Source of the DNA: JACDET01 sp038253825
GTDB lineage: Bacteria > Patescibacteriota > Microgenomatia > Levybacterales > UBA12049
Direction of reading: 5' to 3'
NCBI GenBank assembly: GCA_038253825.1
Contig: JBBSGT010000002.1
Coordinates: forward strand, 1-64,000
Length of the DNA: 64,000 nucleotides
The notes beneath the pieces are model-generated. The model was not told the origin of the DNA, ran no database searches, and was given only the letters and a program-made list of their open reading frames with translations. A program made the position numbers and the translations under genes. Shown here piece by piece: positions 16,548 to 26,293 of this stretch (its first letter is position 1; the number at the start of each line of letters is the position of its first letter).

Positions 16548-18764
16548 TTAAATACCTACCATATTTTTCGTTGCCAATTCTTTCTTTACTACTTGTTTCA
16601 CTTGATCACTTGTTTCTTTAAGTTTAAGATGCAAACCGTGTTTTGTTTTTGACCAATGATGGGGTTTTACAATAAGTTGATATAAAGCAATCCATGATGC
16701 AATACTCATTGTTAGCCAGTAAAGTGGAACCAGAAAGACATACTGTATAAGATCGTAATGACCATGTTTTGCACAACCGATCATGTAGTAATAAAGATAT
16801 AAGAAATTACCCACTACCAATGAAAATACACCCATATAAAGAACAGGTGCTGGGAAAAAGGATTCAATAAAATCACCGACAAAAGGACGGAAAATAAAAT
16901 AAGTCAACGTAATAAACCACATTAACGGATTGATAAAAAGTGAAAGTACTTTTCCACCTATTACCAGTTGGAATGTAATAAGATGTACACGTTTATTACT
17001 TGGCAAAAAAGTTTTCAGATTTCTGGTATGAACGAGGTATGTTTGCATGTATCCCTTAATCCATCGTGAACGTTGTGCAAACCAGTTCATAAGGCTGCTA
17101 TTTGCTTCTTCCAGTGTCTCTGAATCAACAATGGCTGTCGTATAACCTTCTTTAACCAACCGAATTCCAAGATCAGCATCTTCTGTCACATTAAAACTAT
17201 CCCATCCTTTGAGTTTGTGTAAGTCTTTGGTTCTAAAATGGTTTGAAGTTCCACCAAGAGGAATTGGGGCTCCAATAGATTGCAACCCCGTTAAAACAAG
17301 ATCAAACCAAAGTGAATATTCAGCGGTAAAGACTCGAGTTAAGAAATTTTGTTGGGGATTATAGAAATTTAATTTGGCTTGGACACAAATCGTATTTCTT
17401 CGAGCTTTCGCAAAAGCTATGACTGATTTTTTTAGCTGCAATGGATCAGGTGCATCTTCAGCATCATAAATTACTGCATACTCTCCTGTCGCTTTGGTCA
17501 AACCATAATTACAAGCTTTTGGCTTGGTTTTTGGATAAGAGTGAGGAACAATAACAACTTCAAAATAAGAAGGCAAGTTAAATTTTGCGACTTGATCAAT
17601 CGTCTCTTTATCATTTGCTTCCAACAGCAACATAACTTGTAATTTATCTTTGGGATAAATAAGTTTACTCATAGAGTTAACGAATTGCGGGATCACCTGC
17701 CATTCCTTATAAAGTGGGCAAAAGACTGTGTAGCTAGGCCAAATGTGGTCAGGAATAGCTTGAATTTCTTCGATGGATACTTTAATTTCTGCCGGTTTTA
17801 CAAAGCTTCTGGTAATCAAATAAAGATTAAATAAGAGATCTATAAAATAAAGAAATGTTAAGACTGCGATAAATATAATAATAGTAGTGTGCCAGTTAAT
17901 AATAAGTCCGGTCAGAAGTATAAGCAATGTGACAATTATATAGACTCCTTGTTGAAAGGTAATTCTCTGAAAAGCTGTCTCTGCTGGCTTTAATAATGAA
18001 TAGTGAATGAATTCTTTTCCGTTATAGTGAAATCCATTTCCTTTTACTTTCCTTGTGTTGCGATGAAATGGGATAATTTCTTTTCCTTGAAATTTCATTT
18101 TTATGGCATTAATGCCGATTTCCCAACTCGATTTTAGTAAATGAATTTTTGTTTCACCTGAGGTGCGTTTTGCTAGTCGCATATTTATGGTATCGATTTT
18201 GTAACCAGCATCTAAACTTTTTTTCAGAAATTCTAAATCAAATGTCCAAGGTGAAGGATAAATATGCAGTCGTTCTATAATTTCTTTCTTAAATATTTTT
18301 AAGCCTGACTGAATATCGAAGTTCAGTCCATGGAGAATTTTACCAAAAATATAAAGAAAGCTGCGGCTAAAAAAATTACGAATGAAAGTAGTATTACTGA
18401 GAATACGATTCGCTACAACGACATCAGCCCCTCGATTAATTTTATCAAGCATTTCAGGAATTGATTCAGGTTGATACTGCAAATCACCGTCGATCATACA
18501 AAGAAGATCATATTGAGCATAACTAAATCCTTCAAGAAGCGACTGGGCCTTGCCTGGGATTCCTTGTTTAAGATATAGACGGACAGGAAAACGCTGAGCA
18601 AAGTGTTTGACGACTGATTGTGTTTTGTCGCTTGAATGATCATCGACCACAATGATCTCGTAAGATATATTTTTGTGGTAAAGCGTATTATTAATACGCT
18701 CAATAAGATGTCCTATATTCCCTACTTCGTTCCAAGTAGGAATGATAATTGAAAGGCTTTGCAT
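16548..18764 (-). CDS. Fusion of DPM1-like GT2 and processive cellulose synthase-like GT2
   Basis: 738 residues. Residues 1-230 are a dolichyl/polyprenyl-phosphate sugar transferase-like GT2: SIIIPTWNEVGNI, VVDDHSSDKT, MIDGDLQY. Residues about 270-320 are two membrane helices. The second, larger GT2 domain has cellulose synthase-type motifs: YTVFCPLYKEWQVIPQF, IYDAEDAPDPLQLKK (DxD), GGTSNHF, NVTEDADLG (TED) and QRSRWIKGYMQT (QxxRW). Several C-terminal membrane helices form the export channel region. Such GT2 enzymes polymerise and extrude beta-linked glycans. One polypeptide could thus load a lipid-linked sugar and polymerise it. The 1362-residue paralog at 19309 shares this architecture. Confidence 0.85.
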   Translation of the reverse strand: MQSLSIIIPTWNEVGNIGHLIERINNTLYHKNISYEIIVVDDHSSDKTQSVVKHFAQRFPVRLYLKQGIPGKAQSLLEGFSYAQYDLLCMIDGDLQYQPESIPEMLDKINRGADVVVANRILSNTTFIRNFFSRSFLYIFGKILHGLNFDIQSGLKIFKKEIIERLHIYPSPWTFDLEFLKKSLDAGYKIDTINMRLAKRTSGETKIHLLKSSWEIGINAIKMKFQGKEIIPFHRNTRKVKGNGFHYNGKEFIHYSLLKPAETAFQRITFQQGVYIIVTLLILLTGLIINWHTTIIIFIAVLTFLYFIDLLFNLYLITRSFVKPAEIKVSIEEIQAIPDHIWPSYTVFCPLYKEWQVIPQFVNSMSKLIYPKDKLQVMLLLEANDKETIDQVAKFNLPSYFEVVIVPHSYPKTKPKACNYGLTKATGEYAVIYDAEDAPDPLQLKKSVIAFAKARRNTICVQAKLNFYNPQQNFLTRVFTAEYSLWFDLVLTGLQSIGAPIPLGGTSNHFRTKDLHKLKGWDSFNVTEDADLGIRLVKEGYTTAIVDSETLEEANSSLMNWFAQRSRWIKGYMQTYLVHTRNLKTFLPSNKRVHLITFQLVIGGKVLSLFINPLMWFITLTYFIFRPFVGDFIESFFPAPVLYMGVFSLVVGNFLYLYYYMIGCAKHGHYDLIQYVFLVPLYWLTMSIASWIALYQLIVKPHHWSKTKHGLHLKLKETSDQVKQVVKKELATKNMVGI

Positions 18765-19308
18765 ATTGTATTTACTTGTGAAAACAAGATAGAGTTAGTC
18801 ATAGTAGGCAGTAGAAACGATTATTTCGTTAAGCAAAAGTATATAGTATTTCTCCCAATAAAGCAAGCCTATAGCAAAATGTAGTAATTTTTTACAATAA
18901 TATTAGTAAGTTCAATAATGAAAATAGGTATAACTTTCTGTTAGCTACTGAGGATAGAGAGCTTGTATTTTTTTAAAAAACTTTAATTTTACTTTATCAA
19001 CTTAGAGTAATTAATATAATGTTTATATTTTTCACAGAGAAATTTCCACGCAAAATATCATACTATCAGATATTTGTCATAATTCCTTATTGACATGAGG
19101 TAAAACTTTCTGTTATCTTATGTACTAAGACTGCCCCAAAAATAGGAGAATTTTAATTTACTACTTTACTATAAGACGGTTATAGTGTATAATACTCAAA
19201 ATTAGGATTGGATAATTGCTGATGAAGCTAAAAAAATAATTAGCTTGTAAAAAATCCAGTCCTTTTATGATAATTTATCAGCTCATAGTATCATACATTG
19301 CAAAATAT
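18765..19308. promoter_or_regulatory. Divergent AT-rich intergenic region with a hairpin leader
   Basis: No convincing gene lies here. It separates the two large divergent GT fusions and should hold both promoters. On the plus strand TTGACA near 19091 has a TTATCT-like -10 17 bases on, and TATAAT lies near 19188. A stem GGATTGG 19205-19211 / CCAGTCC 19256-19262, with an inner stem AAGCTAA 19225-19231 / TTAGCTT 19240-19246, ends in TTTT just before ATG 19267. This is a terminator-shaped leader like those of typA and the PIG-L gene. Confidence 0.45.
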
Positions 19309-22300
19309 ATGTCAAATAAAATAAAATTATTCAGTGTTATTATACCTGTCTATAACGAAATTGGTAATATAGCGCAGTTTCATCAACACTTACTAAAAAC
19401 ACTTACCTCGTATAAAAAACGTTTCGAAATCATCTATATCGATGATAATTCGACAGATGGCACGTATGAATGGTTACAAAGTATTTCCCTCGCGCCTACT
19501 ATTAAGGTAATTTTAAAAAATGGCATTAAAGGTAAAGCATATTCACTCATCCAAGGTTTTGATGTAGCTAAAGGAGATGCTTTTGTCATGATTGACGGTG
19601 ATCTTCAGTACCCACCGGAAAAAATTCCAGAGATGATTGATGCGCTACAAATATCTGATATTGTGGTAGCGGAACGAAAGAAATATAAAGATAGCACATT
19701 ACGCAAATTTCTTAGTAAAGGATTCAAGACAGTATTTGGGAAAATGATGTTTGGTCTGAATACTGATATTCAATCGGGTCTGAAAGCCTTTACAAAAGAA
19801 GTCTATCAAACAATTCAGTTTCAGCCTGTTTCTCCATGGACATTCGATCTTGAATTCCTCTACCGTTCACAACAAGCAGGATTTAGTATTAAAAATGTAT
19901 CAATCATCTTTGCTCCACGTTTGAGTGGCGAATCAAAAGTGAATGCTCTTAATCAATCATGGGAAATTGGAACCAACGCACTTTCAATAAAAATGAAAAG
20001 AAAGCTTTATTTGCCAATTAAGGCAGTAAAGGGTTCGATGCGTGGTGCAGGTATTGGATATAAAAAGAAAAAATATATTACCCATACGACTTTACCTGCT
20101 TCCCTGTCTGCTATCGAAACCTTCTCTCTGTCACAGAAAATATTTTTTCTTGGATTTCCAGTTTTGTTAATCCTTGCTCTTTTTATGTTCCCATTGCCTG
20201 CGGCAAGAACGATCGTAGGGGTTTTGAGTATGCTCTACTTCATTGATGCCCTCTTTAACGTATTTGTGGTAACTCGCAGTTTGCAAAAAGATCATGACAT
20301 TAAAGTAAGTGATGATGAACTTTCACTCCTCGATGAAAGCAAATTGCCACTCTATTCTATTCTTTGTCCTTTATATAAAGAAGCGCACGTTGTACCACAA
20401 TTTTTGGAAGGTATCGCAAAGCTTGACTATCCAAAAGATAAATTAGATGTGATGTTTCTTCTTGAAGAGGATGATCTAGAAACTATTGCAGCCTTTGGTC
20501 AGATGACACTTCCTTACTATGCCCGTACAGTTATTGTTCCTGATTCACAACCAAAAACGAAACCCAAAGCTTGTAACTACGGATTGTCTTATGCAAAGGG
20601 TAAATATCTTGTTATTTTCGATGCAGAAGATTTGCCAGATCCCCTACAACTGAAAAAGGCAGTTATCGGATTCAAAAAAGTTCCGGCAGATATTAAATGT
20701 TTACAAGCAAAGTTGAGTTATTATAACTCACGTCAGAATTTGCTTACTCGCTTCTTTACTGCAGAGTATGCTTTATGGTTTGATGTCACACTGCCAGGTT
20801 TGCAATCGCTTAACTCAGCATTGCCGTTGGGTGGTACGAGTAACCATTTCGAGACAGCAAACTTACGCGAACTTGAAGGATGGGATCCATTTAACGTAAC
20901 AGAAGATGCTGATTTGGGTGTCCGGTTGTTCAAACATGGGTACCGTACCGCAATTATCGATTCAACAACCTACGAAGAAGCTACAAGTGTGACAAAAAAC
21001 TGGTTACGACAACGCTCCCGATGGCTTAAAGGTTACATGCAAACGTATTTAGTGCAAATGCGCAACATTAACTCATTTGTAAAGAATAAAGGTGTCTGGC
21101 ATACCATAATCTTCCAATTGACAGTTGGTGGCAAGATCCTTTTCGTTCTTTTGAATCCATTTATGTGGATTATCACTATTTTGTATTTCAGTGCGTATTC
21201 TATTTTTGGTCCGGTGATGCAGGAGATCTATCAACCTCCACTTTCCTATTTCGCAGTCTTTTCGTGGATATTTGGCAACTTTATGTTCTTATATTGTTAC
21301 ATGATTGCCGTAGGAAAACGTGGTCAATGGGATCTTGCAAAGTATGTTTTGTTAATTCCGTTTTACTGGGTCCTTATGAGTACAGCTGCTATGGTTGGTT
21401 TGTATCAGCTTATCCTGAAACCTCATTATTGGGAAAAGACAATTCATGGATTCCATTTGACCAAAAAGAATCTACCGGTACCAGCGGTCAAACCGGTTGG
21501 ACAGCCAATTGCACAACCTGTGTATGTTGCTGCAGCAACACCAGTAAATAAAATTAAAGATACCCCTTTTGTGCTTACAATGCCTTCACAAATAAATGTT
21601 TCAACATTTATCTTACGATGGTTACCACTCTTTGCGATATTAAACACCGATTTGGTCTTGGCACGGTTTTTCTTACCATATGAAGATGCACAACTTTATA
21701 TTGTTCTTTCGTTATTTGGCAAAGCTGTTTTCATACTCAGTCAATTCCTTTCCAACGTCTTAACAGCAGCAACTTCTAAAAAGAGAGTCAGTAAAGGATA
21801 TTTATATCGATTACTTTTCTTTACGTTCTTATTCAACTGGATCGGATTTGTGGTATTTGGGTTGGAAGGTTCATATACTATTCCAGCATTGCTTGGAAAT
21901 ACCTATACAGGCATTATTCCATACATGGGCTATTATCTTTTTGGACTTACTTGTTTGGGCTTGACGAATCGTCTTACAACCTTTAATCTCTACAAGAAAA
22001 AATATTCATATACGATGTTATCGGTAGCGATCATCTTGTTACAAGTACCCTTCATTATTCTGCACCATGAAACAGTTTATAACTTCGTACGCATCTTTGC
22101 GTACTTTGGTTCTATTAATCTTTTCGTCCTCGTTGTCCTTCAGATGAGCGTTGTTAAAAACCTCATTATGGAGAACAACTTTATCAGCATATTTAAATTA
22201 TTTGATAAGCAAGCAAGCAAAAAAGCATGGAATCAAAACAACATGCGTATTCTAATCTTTAACTGGAGAGATACAAAACACATATATGCCGGGGGCGCTG

Positions 22301-23397
22301 AAGTGTATATTCATGAGTTAGCACAACGTTGGGTAAAAAACGGCAATAAAGTAACACTCTTTTCAGGAAATGACAACAATAATTCTGATTATGAAATAGT
22401 GGATGGTGTTGAAATATTTAGACGAGGTGGCACATATACTATCTATATATTTGCATTCCTCTATTACCTGCTCAAATTCCGTGGCAAATATGATGTCATA
22501 ATCGATTGTGAGAATGGAATTCCTTTCTTCACACCTTTGTACGCGAAAGAACAAGTTATCTTGCTCGTTCATCATGTCCACCAAGAAATATTCCGTAACT
22601 TCTTGCGCTTTCCATTGAGCATAATTGCTGAACTTTTGGAAGGTAAGATGATGCCACTTGTTTATCAAAACAAAAACGTTGTCACAGTCTCAGCTTCTTC
22701 ACAGAAGGATATCTTTAAGCTCGGATTTACCAATGCGGGTAATATTGAAATTATTCCAAATGGTGTTTCTTCCGGCTTATTTGTTGACTATCCTAAAACC
22801 GATAACCCATCATTTGTCTATTTAGGCAGACTGAAAGAGTATAAAAATATTGATGTCGCCATTAAAGCTTTCGCAAAAGTGTTGCGTATTCACAAGAAAG
22901 CTACACTGGCAATTGTTGGTTCTGGAGAAAGTTTCCCCGTTTTAGCAGATCTGGTTACTGATTTAAATATCCATCACGCAATTAAATTCTATGGTCGTGT
23001 AAGTGAAGCTGAAAAGGCAAAATTATTAGCAAAAAGTTGGGCTGCAATTCAGCCTTCCCAAATTGAAGGCTGGGGAATAACCGTTATCGAAGCAAATGCA
23101 GCAGGTACACCTGTGATTGCCTCCAATGTTAATGGGTTGCAAGACTCAGTTGTCGATGGGCAAACAGGATTACTTGTTCAAGCTGGAAATGTAACACAAT
23201 TTGCAAATGCTATGATGAAGATAGCAGAAGATGATGATGTTCGAATTTCACTTTCACAAGAAGCTCAATTATGGGCAAAGAAGTTCGATTGGGATTCAAG
23301 TGCTACAGCTTTTTATGGTCTCATCGGTAAGAACTTGGGTCAAGGTGCAATCCAGCCTTCATATACAGAAGTTGCTTTTACTTCATCAGAAAAATAA
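19309..23397 (+). CDS. Four-module glycan synthase: GT2, processive GT2, half-flippase, GT4
   Basis: 1362 residues from ATG 19309 (an in-frame ATG at 19267 lies right after a hairpin). Module 1 (about 1-230) is a polyprenyl-phosphate transferase-like GT2 (SVIIPVYNEIGNI, MIDGDLQYPPEK). Module 2 (about 260-720) is cellulose synthase-like (FDAEDLPDPLQLKK, GGTSNHF, NVTEDADLG, QRSRWLKGYMQT, about seven membrane helices). Module 3 (about 750-970) has five or six helices opening with LRWLPLFAILNTDLVLARFF, resembling the second half of Wzx/MATE polysaccharide flippases. Module 4 (about 980-1340) is a GT4 enzyme with YAGGAEVYIHELA, FVYLGRLKEYKNIDVAIKAF and EGWGITVIEANAAGTPVIA. The modules suggest one protein that loads, polymerises or translocates, and decorates a glycan. 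The fusion is in one uninterrupted frame. Confidence 0.85.
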   Translation: MSNKIKLFSVIIPVYNEIGNIAQFHQHLLKTLTSYKKRFEIIYIDDNSTDGTYEWLQSISLAPTIKVILKNGIKGKAYSLIQGFDVAKGDAFVMIDGDLQYPPEKIPEMIDALQISDIVVAERKKYKDSTLRKFLSKGFKTVFGKMMFGLNTDIQSGLKAFTKEVYQTIQFQPVSPWTFDLEFLYRSQQAGFSIKNVSIIFAPRLSGESKVNALNQSWEIGTNALSIKMKRKLYLPIKAVKGSMRGAGIGYKKKKYITHTTLPASLSAIETFSLSQKIFFLGFPVLLILALFMFPLPAARTIVGVLSMLYFIDALFNVFVVTRSLQKDHDIKVSDDELSLLDESKLPLYSILCPLYKEAHVVPQFLEGIAKLDYPKDKLDVMFLLEEDDLETIAAFGQMTLPYYARTVIVPDSQPKTKPKACNYGLSYAKGKYLVIFDAEDLPDPLQLKKAVIGFKKVPADIKCLQAKLSYYNSRQNLLTRFFTAEYALWFDVTLPGLQSLNSALPLGGTSNHFETANLRELEGWDPFNVTEDADLGVRLFKHGYRTAIIDSTTYEEATSVTKNWLRQRSRWLKGYMQTYLVQMRNINSFVKNKGVWHTIIFQLTVGGKILFVLLNPFMWIITILYFSAYSIFGPVMQEIYQPPLSYFAVFSWIFGNFMFLYCYMIAVGKRGQWDLAKYVLLIPFYWVLMSTAAMVGLYQLILKPHYWEKTIHGFHLTKKNLPVPAVKPVGQPIAQPVYVAAATPVNKIKDTPFVLTMPSQINVSTFILRWLPLFAILNTDLVLARFFLPYEDAQLYIVLSLFGKAVFILSQFLSNVLTAATSKKRVSKGYLYRLLFFTFLFNWIGFVVFGLEGSYTIPALLGNTYTGIIPYMGYYLFGLTCLGLTNRLTTFNLYKKKYSYTMLSVAIILLQVPFIILHHETVYNFVRIFAYFGSINLFVLVVLQMSVVKNLIMENNFISIFKLFDKQASKKAWNQNNMRILIFNWRDTKHIYAGGAEVYIHELAQRWVKNGNKVTLFSGNDNNNSDYEIVDGVEIFRRGGTYTIYIFAFLYYLLKFRGKYDVIIDCENGIPFFTPLYAKEQVILLVHHVHQEIFRNFLRFPLSIIAELLEGKMMPLVYQNKNVVTVSASSQKDIFKLGFTNAGNIEIIPNGVSSGLFVDYPKTDNPSFVYLGRLKEYKNIDVAIKAFAKVLRIHKKATLAIVGSGESFPVLADLVTDLNIHHAIKFYGRVSEAEKAKLLAKSWAAIQPSQIEGWGITVIEANAAGTPVIASNVNGLQDSVVDGQTGLLVQAGNVTQFANAMMKIAEDDDVRISLSQEAQLWAKKFDWDSSATAFYGLIGKNLGQGAIQPSYTEVAFTSSEK

Positions 23398-23409
23398 TTA
23401 TAAAGATTT

Positions 23410-24300
23410 ATGAAACATCTACCTAGTATCTCAATTGGTATCCCGGCTTATAACGAAGCAAGAAATATTAAAAAACTTCTTAAGTCGCTCCTCGCGCAAA
23501 AGGAAGTTGGTTTCCGTTTAGAATCTATTATTGTCGTTTCTGATGGAAGTTTTGATACAACAGGAATCCAAGTAAAGTCTCTCAAAGACAAACGTATTAA
23601 ACTCTGGGATGACCATAAGCGACTTGGAAAATCAGCTCGGCTTAATCAACTTTTTCGCAAAAATTCAGCTGATGTATTAATACTCGCAGACGCGGATATC
23701 AAAATTGCCGATCCTAACCTTTTAAGTACCATAATAAATGATAGCGATTTTAAACATGAAGGTATTGTCGCCGTAAATGCCACACCAACAAGGGGAAAAA
23801 CATTTATCGAAAATTCACTCAATGCCGGGGCTTTTGCTGTTAAACAAATGTCGGAAGACTGGAGAAACGGTAATAACTATTTATCCTTCAAAGGTTGTTT
23901 TCTGGCTTTGGATAAAAATTTAGTGAAGAAAATTTCTATACCTGCAACTCTTGTTAATAATGACGCATTTCTTTACTTTTCAGCGCTTGCGTATAATTAC
24001 ACACCTGCCTACAGAAAAAATTGCGTCGTTTATTATCGTTCACCTGCAACACTGGATGATCATATTAAACAATCATCAAGATTTAAAAGCTCAAGTGAAG
24101 AATTAAAACAATATTTCAAACTGGATTTAGAAAAAGAATATAAAACACCCATTGCAATTATGCTTAGTAGCATACTACAATCATTAATAAAGAGACCGGT
24201 CTTTTTCCTTGCTTATCTCGGCATTAATAGTATTTCTCAAATCAAAAAGCAAACCAATATTAAGAGTACATGGAGTATTGCTTCTTCAACAAAACAGTAA
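23410..24300 (+). CDS. Family 2 glycosyltransferase
   Basis: 296 residues with a GT2 domain at the N-terminus: SIGIPAYNEARNIKKLLKSL, IVVSDGSFDTTG, and ILADADIKIADP (the DxD region is DAD). The C-terminal third has a hydrophobic stretch, FFLAYLGINSI, and a basic tail. It probably adds a single sugar to a lipid-linked intermediate on the cytoplasmic face. It starts 12 bases after the large fusion ends and lies in the same operon as the pyruvyl transferase that follows. A related gene occupies the equivalent position in the second glycan locus (46531). Confidence 0.85.
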   Translation: MKHLPSISIGIPAYNEARNIKKLLKSLLAQKEVGFRLESIIVVSDGSFDTTGIQVKSLKDKRIKLWDDHKRLGKSARLNQLFRKNSADVLILADADIKIADPNLLSTIINDSDFKHEGIVAVNATPTRGKTFIENSLNAGAFAVKQMSEDWRNGNNYLSFKGCFLALDKNLVKKISIPATLVNNDAFLYFSALAYNYTPAYRKNCVVYYRSPATLDDHIKQSSRFKSSSEELKQYFKLDLEKEYKTPIAIMLSSILQSLIKRPVFFLAYLGINSISQIKKQTNIKSTWSIASSTKQ

Positions 24301-24325
24301 ATATCGCGTTTGACTCTTCTTATCC

Positions 24326-25417
24326 ATGAAAACCGACAAATATCAAAAATTACCATTATTTCATTTTTCTTCAGAGTTGAAGAGACGTCATATAAAGAAA
24401 AACCTTAAGTGCGTTATCTTTGGCAATTTCGGCGCAATGAATTTAGGGGATGAAGCGATCCTCGCAGGTGAAATACAAGAGTTGCAAAAACTGCCAAATA
24501 TAGCAATTACCGTTGTAGCTCGTTACCCTGAAGAAATTAAACGCTTACATCAGGTTCAAAGCATTTCACTTTATAATCTGCGTGAAATTAGACGGGCTGT
24601 AAAGAAATCTGATTTTGTCATAGTTGGTGGCGGTGGTCTTATTAATAAAGTAGAGAGAAGTTTTATTGGATTTGGATATCAGCTGTATATGTTATTTACG
24701 TTCTTTTTTCTCCCGCGTTTTTATAAACGGAAATTATATATCTTTGGTGTCGGAATTTACAGCAACGCAAATTCTCTGATCTTACATCTTGCTTATCCAT
24801 TAATTAAATACGCAAGCATAGTTACTGTTCGTGACCATCATTCTTATGCCTTTTTAAAAAGTAAAAACATTCACGCAATGCTTTATAAAGATAATAGTTT
24901 TCTTATGGATTTAGCACCAATGGATGTTGTTATGAAAGAGGAAATATTCAAAAAAGAATATAGAAAAGATCGAGATAATATCGGTATTTCACTTGTAAAA
25001 CCAGATAGTCCGGCTGAAGAAAAGCGATTGATAAATGAAATCTCAGCCTTTATACTCGATAATCATAAATATTCGGATTTTTGGTTCTATCCAGCTGATT
25101 ATAATCCCGAATACGAGGGTGATCATAAACTTATGGAACGTGTTCTTATCAAGGCAAAAAAACAAACAAAAGATCCAATCATACTTCATACAGTACCTAT
25201 GAAAGCAACTCCCCAAGTTTTTTTCGGATCAATTAAATTAATGAATCGTTTTATTGCGATGCGTTTTCATGCAGCTGTTTTTGCTTATCGCAATAAAGTT
25301 CGCTTTACAGGTATATCTTATGATAAAAAAGTAGCGAGTTTTCTGGAAGCAGTCGGAAAAACTTCTTTAAGCCTCAAAACCTTCAAGGCAAAAGATATCG
25401 AAAATAGTATCTTATAG
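24326..25417 (+). CDS. Polysaccharide pyruvyl transferase family protein (CsaB-like)
   Basis: 363 residues. The N-terminal FGNFGAMNLGDEAILAGEI and the later IVGGGGLINK glycine-rich loop are typical of CsaB/WcaK-type pyruvyl transferases. So is the C-terminal block with MNRFIAMRFHAAVFAY. These enzymes add a ketal-linked pyruvate from phosphoenolpyruvate to a sugar of a cell-wall or exopolysaccharide; in Gram-positives the product is the docking site for SLH-type surface proteins. No SLH domain is visible in the window. It sits within the plus-strand glycan operon 19309-30516. Confidence 0.85.
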   Translation: MKTDKYQKLPLFHFSSELKRRHIKKNLKCVIFGNFGAMNLGDEAILAGEIQELQKLPNIAITVVARYPEEIKRLHQVQSISLYNLREIRRAVKKSDFVIVGGGGLINKVERSFIGFGYQLYMLFTFFFLPRFYKRKLYIFGVGIYSNANSLILHLAYPLIKYASIVTVRDHHSYAFLKSKNIHAMLYKDNSFLMDLAPMDVVMKEEIFKKEYRKDRDNIGISLVKPDSPAEEKRLINEISAFILDNHKYSDFWFYPADYNPEYEGDHKLMERVLIKAKKQTKDPIILHTVPMKATPQVFFGSIKLMNRFIAMRFHAAVFAYRNKVRFTGISYDKKVASFLEAVGKTSLSLKTFKAKDIENSIL

Positions 25418-25480
25418 TTTGCATTTCCTGAGTATTTAGTGTATAATGCCAGAACCTATAATCTAGGTAAGACTTTGAGT

Positions 25481-26293
25481 ATGTATTTATTATTTAAAAT
25501 AGTAACAAGTATCAGAAAAATGGTATATCAAATACTCGGTTCACTAGACCAATTTGTTTTCCATATGAAAAATCCTGTTGTTATCCTCTCGTATCATAGT
25601 GTTTCAAATGATGATTGGCGTTTTAGTGTAAGCGAAAAATCACTCAAAAAACAAATCGCTTATCTCAAAAAACATTTTGAGATTATTACCCTCAAAAAAC
25701 TTAGTGACCACCTTTCTGGAAAAAAGAAATTAACCCGTCCCGCCGTTGTACTTACTTTTGATGATGGGTATAAAGATATTTTGAAAATGGAAGCATATTT
25801 TAAGAAAAATAAAATTAAACCTGCATTATTTGTCCTCGCAAATAGTAAAAATCCAAATAGACAAGAATTGGGAAATAAAAAATCTTTCTTAAGTAAAAAA
25901 GAAATTCAATATTTGCACAATTCGGGTTGGGAAATTGGTTGTCACAGCGCAACACACGCAAACCTCGCAAGACTTTCTCAAAAAGAGCTTGATAAAGAAA
26001 TTATGCAAGCCAAGCACAAAATGGAAAAGCAATTAGGATTTTCTATCCCCTATTTTGCTTATCCTCGTGGTAAATATAATGCAAACGTAGTACGCTTAGT
26101 AAAAGTTGCGAACTTTTTAATGGGCTTTACTATGGATGATGGTATTATCAAACCAAATCGTGATGTATATACAATCCCACGGGTAGGAATTGATAGCACG
26201 CATACTTTTAGTGAATTCATTAATACTTTTTCTCCTTCAGTTGTCCGTTTTCGAGGTTTAATAAAGCGAAGTTCTGTGGGGAGGTATTTATGA
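25481..26293 (+). CDS. Polysaccharide deacetylase (NodB/CE4 family)
   Basis: 270 residues from ATG 25481; an in-frame GTG at 25439 precedes it but overlaps likely promoter sequence. The short N-terminus is followed by VVILSYHSVS (the usual start of the PgaB/IcaB-like group), VVLTFDDGYKD as the first metal motif, IGCHSATHANLA as the H-x3-H motif, and FAYPRGKYN. The predicted activity is de-N-acetylation of the polymer made by the neighbouring synthases. The TGA stop overlaps the next gene's ATG (ATGA), so translation is coupled. Confidence 0.9.
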   Translation: MYLLFKIVTSIRKMVYQILGSLDQFVFHMKNPVVILSYHSVSNDDWRFSVSEKSLKKQIAYLKKHFEIITLKKLSDHLSGKKKLTRPAVVLTFDDGYKDILKMEAYFKKNKIKPALFVLANSKNPNRQELGNKKSFLSKKEIQYLHNSGWEIGCHSATHANLARLSQKELDKEIMQAKHKMEKQLGFSIPYFAYPRGKYNANVVRLVKVANFLMGFTMDDGIIKPNRDVYTIPRVGIDSTHTFSEFINTFSPSVVRFRGLIKRSSVGRYL

